Source: DASSSQ01 sp963839285 (GTDB lineage Bacteria; Actinomycetota; Thermoleophilia; Gaiellales; Gaiellaceae). Taken from it: 52,913 nt of DNA. Location of the stretch: positions 1-52,913 of the forward strand of contig CAWIUN010000015.1 in NCBI GenBank assembly GCA_963839285.1, written 5' to 3'. Both the position numbers and the translations under genes were made by a program. Below the pieces are notes generated by a model. It did no database searches, was not told the origin of the DNA, and saw only the letters and a program-made list of their open reading frames with translations. Shown in pieces: positions 45,689-52,913 of this stretch. How positions within the stretch are numbered: position 1 is the stretch's first letter; the number at the start of each line of letters is the position of its first letter.

Positions 45689-46762
45689 TTGACCGTTGCC
45701 ACGCAGGACCGCCTCGCCCGCCTCGGCTGGGACGCCGACCGGGCGGCGGAATTGAAGCAGCTCGACGACCCGGAGCTCCGGCCCGGCCGGGTCGCGACCG
45801 AGCATCGCGGCGCCTACGTCCTCTTCACCGAGGACGGCGAGCAGTGGGCCGTCCCGACCGGGCGGCTCCGGCTCGACCACCGCGAGGGGCTCGGCGACCT
45901 GCCCGCCGTCGGCGACTGGGTCGCCTACCGGCTGCCGGAGCAGTCGGACCGCGCCGTCGTCCCGGCCGTGCTGCCGCGGCGGACGACGATCTCGCGCAAG
46001 ACCGCGTTCAACGAGACGAAGGAGCAGGTGCTCGCGGCCAACGTCGACGTCGTCTTCCTGACGACCGGCATCCCGGACGACCTCAACCTGCGGCGGCTCG
46101 AGCGCTACCTCGCGACCGCCTGGGAGAGCGGCGCGCAGCCCGTGGTCGTGCTGACGAAGGCCGACCTCGCCGGCGACGTCGACGGCGCCGTCGCCGAGGT
46201 CGAGGCGATCGCGTTCGGCGTTCCGGTGCACGCGGCCGCCGTCCCGGAGGGCCGCGGGCTCGACGAGCTCCGCGCGCATCTCGCGGGCAACCGGACGGTC
46301 GTGCTGCTCGGCTCGTCGGGCGTCGGCAAGTCGACGATCGTGAACGCGCTGCTCGGGGCCGAGACGCTCGACACGCAGGAGACGCGGAAGGACGGCCGCG
46401 GCCGCCACACGACCGTCCGCCGGGAGCTCTTCCTGCTCCCGGACGGCGGCATCGTCATCGACACGCCCGGGATCCGCGAGCTGCAGCTCTGGGACGCGGA
46501 GGAAGGGCTCGAGGAGGCGTTCGAGGACGTCGAGGAGCTCGCCGCCGGCTGCAAGTTCTCGGACTGCAGCCACGACCACGAGCCCGGCTGCGCCGTCCGG
46601 GCCGCGATCGAGTCGGGAACGCTGCCGCGCGAGCGCTTCGGCAGCTACCTGAAGCTGCAGCGCGAGCTCGAGGCGCTCGAGGCGAGGCAGAACGCGCTCC
46701 TGCGCAGCGAGCGGCGCCGCCAGTACAAGGTGCGGAGCCGCGCGATGCGCAAGCAGCAATAG
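45689..46762 (+). CDS. rsgA: Ribosome small-subunit-dependent GTPase A
   Basis: This circularly permuted GTPase acts late in 30S subunit maturation. The 357-residue protein has an N-terminal OB-like domain (GDWVAYRLPEQSDRAVVPAV). The G motifs follow in permuted order: TKAD first, then GSSGVGKST at residues 208-216, then the switch region TRKDGRGRHTT and DTPGIREL. The C-terminal zinc knuckle is CKFSDCSHDHEPGC. The start is TTG 45689 with AAGGAG six bases upstream. The frame is intact. Expression may be limited by the leader hairpin. Confidence 0.92.
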   Translation: MTVATQDRLARLGWDADRAAELKQLDDPELRPGRVATEHRGAYVLFTEDGEQWAVPTGRLRLDHREGLGDLPAVGDWVAYRLPEQSDRAVVPAVLPRRTTISRKTAFNETKEQVLAANVDVVFLTTGIPDDLNLRRLERYLATAWESGAQPVVVLTKADLAGDVDGAVAEVEAIAFGVPVHAAAVPEGRGLDELRAHLAGNRTVVLLGSSGVGKSTIVNALLGAETLDTQETRKDGRGRHTTVRRELFLLPDGGIVIDTPGIRELQLWDAEEGLEEAFEDVEELAAGCKFSDCSHDHEPGCAVRAAIESGTLPRERFGSYLKLQRELEALEARQNALLRSERRRQYKVRSRAMRKQQ

Positions 46763-46769
46763 CCACGGC

Positions 46770-46801
46770 GGACGGGCCGGCCGGCCGGGGCCGGTCCGTC
46801 C
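46770..46801 (+). terminator. Strong GC hairpin after rsgA
   Basis: Twelve-base arms GGACGGGCCGGC (46770-46781) and GCCGGTCCGTCC (46790-46801) pair fully, with one G-T, around an 8-base loop. It starts eight bases after the rsgA stop and could terminate from both sides toward the convergent gene. There is no T tract, as is common in high-GC actinobacteria. Confidence 0.6.
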
Positions 46802-46854
46802 AGGCCGAACCGGCCGCGGCTCGGCTTCGCGCGCTCCGGCTGCTCGCGCGGCGG

Positions 46855-48417
46855 CTACCCGGCTCGCGGGCGGTGCCGCTCGACGATGCCGGCGAGGTCG
46901 AGCCCGGCCGGGAGCGCTCCGAACGCGGCATGGCCCGAGCGGGCGAAGAACGCCTCGGCGACGGCGGGATCGCCGTGCCGGCGGAGCAGTGTCCCCTGCA
47001 GCCCGAGCGCCAGCTCCTCGACGAGCCGCCGCGCGCCCGCCTCGTGCGGGTCGCCGACGGCGGGGCGCAGGTCGGGGTCGAGCTCGGCGAGGAAGGCCTC
47101 GAGCGACTCGGGCTGGCGCCGGATCGCGCGCAGCACGTCGAGCGCGATCACGTTGCCCGATCCCTCCCAGATCGAGAGCAGCGGCTGCTCGCGGTAGATC
47201 CGCGGCAGGACGCTCTCCTCGACGTAGCCGTTGCCGCCGACGCACTCGAGCGCCTCGGCCGCGTGCGCGGGGCCGCGCTTGCAGACCCAGTACTTGGCGA
47301 TCGCGGTCGCAATCCGGCGGAAGGGCGCCTGCGCCTCGTCGTCGTAGGCCTCGGCGAGGCGCAGCGCCGTCAGCGTCGCCGCCTCGGACTCGACGCAGAG
47401 GTCGGCGAGCACGTTCTGCATCAGCGGCTGCTCGGCCAGCAGGCGGCCGAACGCGGCGCGGTGGGCGGCGTGCCAGGTCGCCTGCTCGACCGCGGCCCGC
47501 ATCTGCGAGGCGGTGCCGAGCACGCAGTCGAGCCGCGTGTGGTCGACCATCGCCATGATCGTGCGGACGCCGCGGCCCTCCTCGCCGACGAGGTGCGCGT
47601 AGGCGCCGTGCAGCTCGATCTCGGCGCTCGCGTTCGAGCGGTTGCCGAGCTTGTCCTTCAGCCGCAGCAGGTGGAAGGCGTTGCGCGAGCCGTCGGGGAG
47701 CACGCGCGGGACGAGGAAGCAGGAGAGGCCGGCCGGCGCCTGCGCGAGGACGAGGAACGCGTCGCACATCGGCGCCGAGCAGAACCACTTGTGGCCGGTG
47801 AGCGCGAAGTCCCCGTCGGCGAGCGGCTCGGCGGCGGTCGTGTTGGCGCGGACGTCGGAGCCGCCCTGCTTCTCGGTCATCGCCATCCCGCAGAGGGCGC
47901 CGCGCTTCTCGCCGGCGGGCCGCAACCCGGGGTCGTACTCGAGCGAGGTCAGGCGCGGCTCCCACTCGGCCGCGAGCCCGGGCGTCGCGCGCAGGGCGGG
48001 CAGCGCCGAGTAGGTCATCGAGATCGGGCAGCCGTGGCCGGCCTCGACCTGCATCGCCAGCAGCATCAGCGCCGCGCGCGCGGCATGCGAACCCGGCTGC
48101 GGCTCCCGCCACGGCAGCGCGTGCACGCCGTGCTCGACGGAGAGGCGCATCAGCGCGTGCCAGGCCGGGTGGAACTCGACCTCGTCGATGCGGCTCCCGA
48201 AGCGGTCGTGCGTGCGCAGGATCGGCGGGTGCTCGTTCGCGAGCCGGCCCCACTCGAGCGGCTCGCCGCCGAGCGCGCGGCCGAGCGCCTGCGCGCGCCC
48301 GACCGCCCAGGGCGCGAGCCGGGCGAGACCCTCGGCGAGCGGGCGGTTGCCGGCGAGGAGGTCGTGGCCCTCGAGCGGCGGCGGCTGGTTCTCCGCGGTC
48401 CCGGGCAGGATCTCCAC
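46855..48417 (-). CDS. AidB-like acyl-CoA dehydrogenase
   Basis: This intact flavoprotein of 520 residues matches the AidB branch of acyl-CoA dehydrogenases. Motifs are MAMTEKQGGSDVRANTT, FALTGHKWFCSAPMCDAFLV, AECVGGNGYVEES-type sequence (ALECVGGNGYVEESVLPRIY) and REQPLLSIWEGSGNVIALDV. Escherichia coli AidB binds DNA and is linked to alkylation resistance; whether this one acts on acyl-CoA or protects DNA is unclear. GTG 48417 is the start, with a TATCGT box six bases upstream, suggesting a leaderless message. It converges on rsgA across the strong hairpin. Confidence 0.87.
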   Translation of the reverse strand: MEILPGTAENQPPPLEGHDLLAGNRPLAEGLARLAPWAVGRAQALGRALGGEPLEWGRLANEHPPILRTHDRFGSRIDEVEFHPAWHALMRLSVEHGVHALPWREPQPGSHAARAALMLLAMQVEAGHGCPISMTYSALPALRATPGLAAEWEPRLTSLEYDPGLRPAGEKRGALCGMAMTEKQGGSDVRANTTAAEPLADGDFALTGHKWFCSAPMCDAFLVLAQAPAGLSCFLVPRVLPDGSRNAFHLLRLKDKLGNRSNASAEIELHGAYAHLVGEEGRGVRTIMAMVDHTRLDCVLGTASQMRAAVEQATWHAAHRAAFGRLLAEQPLMQNVLADLCVESEAATLTALRLAEAYDDEAQAPFRRIATAIAKYWVCKRGPAHAAEALECVGGNGYVEESVLPRIYREQPLLSIWEGSGNVIALDVLRAIRRQPESLEAFLAELDPDLRPAVGDPHEAGARRLVEELALGLQGTLLRRHGDPAVAEAFFARSGHAAFGALPAGLDLAGIVERHRPRAG

Positions 48418-48423
48418 GCCCCG

Positions 48424-48429
48424 ACGATA
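48424..48429 (-). promoter_or_regulatory. -10 box of the AidB-like gene, leaderless geometry
   Basis: On the reverse strand TATCGT is followed by six bases (CGGGGC) and GTG 48417. This repeats the spacing seen at four other starts in the window. No strong -35 is visible. Confidence 0.5.
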
Positions 48430-48520
48430 CGCCCCGCCGGCCCGGATCGGTACTGCGGCGGCTCTAGTCGGCTGCCGGCTGCGGTGACAGGATCTGGGCG
48501 CCGCCGCAGAGGGAGAGGGG

Positions 48521-50365
48521 TTGCAGGATCCGCTCGGACTGGACGCCGAGACGATGCGCCGACTCGGGTACCGCACGGTCGACATGCTCGTCGACCGGCT
48601 CACGGACGCGTCGATCCCTCCGCTGAGGCGGGCGACGCCTGCCGAGATGCGGGCGAGGCTGGCCGGGCCCCCACCCGAGCAGGCCGAGGGATTCGACGCC
48701 GTGCTGGCGCAGCTGGCCGAGGACGTGCTGCCGTTCGCGAGCCGCGGCGACCACCCCGGCTTTCTCGCCTTCGTGCCGTTCGCGGGCACCTGGCCGGGAG
48801 CGCTCGGGGACCTGGTCGCGTCGGCGTGCAACGTCTACGCGGGGTCGTGGATGGAATCCGCGGGCCCGAGCCAGGTGGAGCTCGAGGTGCTCGGCTGGTT
48901 CGCCGACTGGATCGGCTTCCCGCCCGGGTCGGCCGGCATCCTCGTCGGCGGCGGCTCCGCCGCCAACCTGACGGCGATCGCCTGCGCGCGCGAGGCCGCG
49001 GCCGGCGCGATGCGCGACGACCTCGTCGCCTACGTCTCCGACCAGGCGCACTCGTCGCTCGCCCGGGCGGCCCGCGTCCTCGGCTTCCGGCCGGAGCAGC
49101 TCCGGGTGCTCCCGGCCGGGCCGGACTTCCGGCTCCGGCCGGACGTGCTCGCGCGCGCCCTCGCCGCCGACCGGGCCGCCGGCCGCGTGCCGCTCCTCGT
49201 CTCCGCCTCGGGCGGCGCGACCAACACGGGCGCCGTCGACCCGCTGCGCGAGCTCGCGGCGGTCTGCGCCGAGCACGAGGTCTGGCTCCACGTCGACGCG
49301 GCCTACGGCGGCTTCGCGGTGCTGACCGAGCGCGGGCGGCGCGCGCTCGACGGGATCGAGCTGGCCGACTCGGTGACGCTCGACCCGCACAAGTGGCTCT
49401 ACCAGCCGTACGAGTGCGGCTGCGTGCTCGTCCGCGACGGGTCGCGGCTGCGGGCTGCGTTCGAGATCGTGCCCGACTACCTGCACGACGCCGTGCCCGC
49501 GGACGGGGAGGTCAACTTCTGCGATCTCGGCGTCCAGCTGACCCGCAGCGCCAGGGCGCTGAAGCTCTGGCTCTCCCTGCGGACGTTCGGGGTGGCGGCC
49601 TTCCGGGAGGCGATCGAGCGGTCGCTCGAGCTCGCGGCCCGGGCCGCCGAGCGTGTGGCCGCCTCCGAGGTCCTCGAGCTCGCGGCGCCGCCGTCCCTCG
49701 GCGTCGTCTGCTTCCGGCGGCGCGCTGCCGGTGGAGAGGACGAGGTGGCCCGGCTGAACGCGGGCCTGGCCGCCGCGCTCGAGCGCAGCGAGATCGGGCT
49801 CGTCTCCTCGACCCGGCTGCACGGCCGCTACGCGCTGCGGCTCTGCGTCCTCTCGCACACGACCCGGGCCGAGGACGTGGACCGCGTGCTCGACTTCCTC
49901 GAGCGCGCCGAGCCGGAGCCCGGGCCGGTGCCGCCGCGGGGTGACCGGGAGCCCGACCCCGTCTCGGAGCGGCTCCGGGCGGACTCGACGCTCGCGGCGC
50001 TGCCGGAGCAGGAGGCGAACCTGCTGAACGAGGCAGGAACGATGCGGAAGGCAGCGGCCGGCGAGGTGGTCGTCGAACAGGGCTCCGTCTCGCGCGACTT
50101 CTTCGCGATCGCGGCGGGCGAGGTCGAGGTCCATCTCGAAGGCGAGCTCGCTCGGCGGCTCGGGCCGGGGCAGTTCTTCGGCGAGCTCGCGGCGCTCGAC
50201 TGGGGCGCGGGCTTCGGCTACGCGCGGCTCGCATCCGTGACCGCGGTCGGGCCGCTGCGGCTGCTCGTCGTGCCGACGGAGCGCTTCAACGAGCTCGTCC
50301 GCAGCCTGCCGGTCTTCGCTGCGCTCGTGCGCGCGGCCGTCCGCGAGCGGCTGGCGCGGCGGTGA
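48521..50365 (+). CDS. PLP-dependent (group II) amino acid decarboxylase fused to a C-terminal cyclic-nucleotide-binding domain
   Basis: Residues 1-470 are a group II PLP decarboxylase: NVYAGSWMESAGPSQVELEV, GGGSAANLTAIACAREAAAG, the PLP aspartate in VWLHVDAAYGGFAVL, and Lys291 in LDPHKWLYQPYECGC. The substrate is an aromatic or other amino acid; sequence alone does not decide. Residues 488-610 form a CNB domain: LPEQEANLLNEAGTMRKAAA, GEVVVEQGSVSRDFFAIAAG, then LGPGQFFGELAAL with the phosphate-cassette FGELA. The start is TTG 48521 after GGGAGAGGGG. The unbroken 614-residue fusion suggests ligand control of the enzyme. The stop overlaps the MFS gene start. Confidence 0.87.
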   Translation: MQDPLGLDAETMRRLGYRTVDMLVDRLTDASIPPLRRATPAEMRARLAGPPPEQAEGFDAVLAQLAEDVLPFASRGDHPGFLAFVPFAGTWPGALGDLVASACNVYAGSWMESAGPSQVELEVLGWFADWIGFPPGSAGILVGGGSAANLTAIACAREAAAGAMRDDLVAYVSDQAHSSLARAARVLGFRPEQLRVLPAGPDFRLRPDVLARALAADRAAGRVPLLVSASGGATNTGAVDPLRELAAVCAEHEVWLHVDAAYGGFAVLTERGRRALDGIELADSVTLDPHKWLYQPYECGCVLVRDGSRLRAAFEIVPDYLHDAVPADGEVNFCDLGVQLTRSARALKLWLSLRTFGVAAFREAIERSLELAARAAERVAASEVLELAAPPSLGVVCFRRRAAGGEDEVARLNAGLAAALERSEIGLVSSTRLHGRYALRLCVLSHTTRAEDVDRVLDFLERAEPEPGPVPPRGDREPDPVSERLRADSTLAALPEQEANLLNEAGTMRKAAAGEVVVEQGSVSRDFFAIAAGEVEVHLEGELARRLGPGQFFGELAALDWGAGFGYARLASVTAVGPLRLLVVPTERFNELVRSLPVFAALVRAAVRERLARR

Positions 50366-51965
50366 GCGGGCCGCTCCGCGCAGTCGCCTCCAACCACGAC
50401 CTGCGGCGGGTCGGCCTCGCCTTCGCGGGCTTCAACTGCGCCGAATGGGGCGTCTGGATCGCGATGCTGGTCTACGCCTACGGCCACGGCGGCGCCACGA
50501 CGGCAGGGCTCGTCGCGCTGGCGCAGCTCGTACCCGCCGGGCTCGTCGCCGCCCCGGCCGCCCGCCTCGCCGACCGGCACCGGCCCGCGCGGGTGCTCGC
50601 CGGCGGCTACCTCGTCCAGGCGGCGGCGATGGCCGCGACGGCGCTGGCGCTCGCGCTCGGGCCGCCGCTCCTCGCCTACGCGCTCGCCGCCGTCGCGGCC
50701 GCCGCGGTGACCGTGACGCGCCCGACGCAGGCGGCGCTTCTGCCGGGCCTCGCCCGCACGCCCGAGGAGCTGACCGCGACGAACGTCGTCTCGAACTGGA
50801 TCGAGGGGCTGTCGATCCTGGCGGCGCCCGCGCTCGCGGGGCTGCTGCTCGGGGTCTCCGGCGCGGCCGCCGTCTTCGCCGTCATGGCCGCGGTCGCCGC
50901 CGCGTCGGCCCTCGCGGTCGCGCCGCTCGAGGGACCGCCGGCCCAGGGCGCCGGCGCGGCGGAGCGCGGCGCCGCTCCGTGCGCTCGCGCGGGAGCCGGC
51001 GGCGCGGACGCTCGTCGCGGTGCTCGGCGCGCAGTACGTCACGATCGGCGCGCTCGACGTGCTCTTCGTCGTGCTCGCGGTCGACGTGCTCGATCTGGGC
51101 GGCGCCGGCGCGGGCTACCTGAACGCGGCCTTCGGCGCGGGCGGCGCCGCAGGCATCGTCGTGACGGCGACGCTCGTCGGCCGGCGGCGGCTCGCGCCCG
51201 CGCTCGTCGGCGGCGCCGCCGCCTGGACGCTCGCGTTCCTCGCGCTCGCCGCGCGGCCGACCGTCGCAGGGGCCTTCCTGCTGCTCGCCGTCGCGGGCGT
51301 GGGGCGGGCCGCTCTCGACGTCGCCGGGCGGACGCTGCTGCAGCGGACCGCGTCGCCGCACGCGCTCGCCGGCGTCTTCGGCGCGCTGGAGGGGCTCTCG
51401 ATGGCGGGGCTCGCGGCGGGCTCCCTGCTCGCGCCCGCGCTCGTCGCCGCTCGCCGGGCCGCGCTGGGCCGTCGCGGGCGCGGCGCTCGTGCTGCCGCTC
51501 GTCCTCGCCGCCTCCGGTCCGGCGGTCGCCCGCGCCGACGCGCGCGCGGACGTGCCGGTGGTCGAGATCGCGCTGCTCCGGTCGCTGCCGCTCTTCGCGG
51601 CGCTGCCGCCTCCCGTGCTCGAGGGCCTGGCGCGGGCGCTCGAGCCGCTCGACGTCGAGGCCGGCGCCGAGGTGCTGCGCGAAGGAGACCCCGGCGACCG
51701 CTACTACGCGGTCGCGGCGGGCGAGCTCGACGTCTCGGCCGGCGGCGCGCACCTGCGCGTGCTCGGCCGCGGCGAGGGGTTCGGCGAGATCGCGCTGCTC
51801 CGCGGCGTGACGCGAACCGCGACCGTCCGCGCCCGCACCGCAAGCCGTCTCTACGCGCTCGCGCAGGCTCCCTTCCTCGCGGCGGTCACCGGCCACGCGT
51901 CCGCGCACGCGGCGGCGGAGCAGGTCGTGCACGAGCGGCTCGCGGGTGTGACAATCGCGCCGTGA
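50362..51965 (+). CDS. MFS transporter fused to a C-terminal cyclic-nucleotide-binding domain (two frameshifts)
   Basis: The N-terminal 400 or so residues are a major facilitator transporter: GLAFAGFNCAEWGVWIAMLV, a helix-2/3 loop ARLADRHRPARVLAGGYLVQ and about ten to twelve hydrophobic segments. Inserted bases near 50965 and 51455 shift the frame in the central loop and before the last helix. The C-terminal part is a CNB domain: LLRSLPLFAALPPPVLEGLA, GAEVLREGDPGDRYYAVAAG and GRGEGFGEIALLRGVTRTAT, with the FGEIALL..RTAT cassette typical of nucleotide binding. GTG 50362 sits in the previous stop. The shared CNB fusion links it to the decarboxylase. Confidence 0.82.
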
Positions 51966-52913
51966 TCGACCCGCTCGAGCGCTGGCGCGCGTACGGCGAG
52001 AAGCCCGACTACGCGGGCCTGCTCACCTGGGGCGGGCTCCCGTACACGCAGGATCCGGAGGAGCTCGCCGGCATCGACGCGGCGATCGTCGGCGCCCCGA
52101 CCGACGACCTCGTCTCCGACCGGCCCGGCGCCCGCTTCGGGCCGCGGGCGATCCGCGCAGCGAGCTGCCCGCCGGGGCCGCACCTCGAGGCCGGCATCGA
52201 CGCGTTCGAGGTGCTGCGGCTGTGCGACTTCGGGGACGCGCCGGTGCTGCCGGCCGACCCGGAGCGCTCGCACGCGGCGATCGAGGCGACCGTCGCCCAG
52301 GTCGTCCACGCGGGCGCGATCCCCGTCGTCCTCGGCGGCGACCACTCGATCTCGGAGCCGAACGTGCGCGCCTGCGCGGCGAAGCACGGCCCGGTCGGCC
52401 TCGTCCACTTCGACACGCACACCGACACCGGCAGCGAGGTGTTCGGCGTCGAGCGCTCGCACGGGACGCCGATGTACCGGCTCGTCGAGCAGGGCCACGT
52501 CGACCCTGCGCGCTACGTCCAGATCGGGCTGCGCGGCTACTGGCCCGGCGAGGCCGAGTTCGCCTGGCAGCGGGAGCGCGGGATCACGAGCCTGTTCATG
52601 CACGACGTCCGCGAGCTCGGGATCGAAGAGGTCGTCGGCCGCGCGATCGGCTCCGCCGAGGGCGGCCGCGTCTTCGTCTCGGTCGACGTCGACGTCCTCG
52701 ACCCGGCCTTCGCGCCCGGGACGGGGACCCCGGAGCCGGGCGGGATGACGAGCGGCGACCTGCTCTGGGCCGTGCGGACGATCGCGGCGGAGCTCGACGT
52801 CGTCGGCGCCGACGTGGTCGAGGTGATCCCGACGGCGCCGGGCTCGGCCGACATCACCGCGCTCGTCGCCGACCGGATCGTGCGCGAGCTCCTGACCGGG
52901 ATCGCGCTCCGGA
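51962..52913 (+). CDS. Agmatinase/arginase-family ureohydrolase (cut by window end)
   Basis: This is a manganese ureohydrolase that hydrolyses a guanidino or related group with release of urea. The first 317 residues are present. Metal ligands are visible in LGGDHSIS (Asp127 and His128), HFDTHTDTG (Asp151, His153, Asp155) and SVDVDVLDPAFAPGTGTPEP (Asp242 and Asp244). GTG 51962 overlaps the upstream stop by four bases. Agmatinase, guanidinobutyrase and formiminoglutamase are all possible. Position behind a decarboxylase and a transporter suggests amine or polyamine metabolism. The stop lies beyond the window. Confidence 0.87.
   Translation, partial: MIDPLERWRAYGEKPDYAGLLTWGGLPYTQDPEELAGIDAAIVGAPTDDLVSDRPGARFGPRAIRAASCPPGPHLEAGIDAFEVLRLCDFGDAPVLPADPERSHAAIEATVAQVVHAGAIPVVLGGDHSISEPNVRACAAKHGPVGLVHFDTHTDTGSEVFGVERSHGTPMYRLVEQGHVDPARYVQIGLRGYWPGEAEFAWQRERGITSLFMHDVRELGIEEVVGRAIGSAEGGRVFVSVDVDVLDPAFAPGTGTPEPGGMTSGDLLWAVRTIAAELDVVGADVVEVIPTAPGSADITALVADRIVRELLTGIALR

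Overview
This 52.9 kb window is very GC-rich and looks like an actinobacterial chromosome, perhaps a Thermoleophilia relative such as Solirubrobacterales or Gaiellales. The lineage call is inference from base composition, GTG starts, TGA stops, the many 4-base ATGA/GTGA gene overlaps, and several promoters whose -10 box lies only 6-7 bases before the start codon. Single-base frameshifts are numerous, mostly insertions, and densest at 17-22 kb. They interrupt genes whose conserved residues and start/stop overlaps are otherwise intact, so I treat them as probable sequence errors and annotate each affected gene as one locus.

From 1 to about 35.6 kb lies one large exopolysaccharide locus. It holds many GT4, GT2 and GT14 glycosyltransferases and a GDP-mannose 6-dehydrogenase with AlgD-like residue numbering. 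It also holds a heparinase II/III-type lyase, a BY-kinase with two Wzz-like chain-length proteins (one fused to a degenerate kinase domain), and an undecaprenyl-phosphate sugar transferase. Export is represented by a Wzm/Wzt ABC transporter and a Wzx-type flippase. Modification enzymes include two sulfotransferases, a NodB-type deacetylase, two methyltransferases and a FAD oxidoreductase, and there are three GT39-like membrane proteins. Together they suggest a uronate-containing, amino-sugar-containing, possibly sulfated surface polysaccharide.

From 35.6 to 38.5 kb there is a small membrane protein, the signal recognition particle RNA, a CBS-domain protein, and two toxin-antitoxin pairs (RHH/MazF and AbrB/VapC) separated by an element relic.

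From 38.5 to 45.46 kb lies a genomic island at the 3' end of a tRNA-Val(CAC) gene. The 20-base end of that tRNA is repeated at 41285 and, with one extra base, at 38515, which marks two tandem integrated elements. One carries a replication-gene relic, an asparagine-synthetase-like gene and a truncated tyrosine integrase. The other carries an HUH rolling-circle Rep, a GH78-like glycosidase and a NERD-domain protein.

From 45.5 to 52.9 kb are rsgA with an unusual structured leader, an AidB-like acyl-CoA dehydrogenase, and an overlapping operon. That operon encodes a PLP decarboxylase fused to a cyclic-nucleotide-binding domain, an MFS transporter fused to the same kind of domain, and an agmatinase-like ureohydrolase cut by the window edge.
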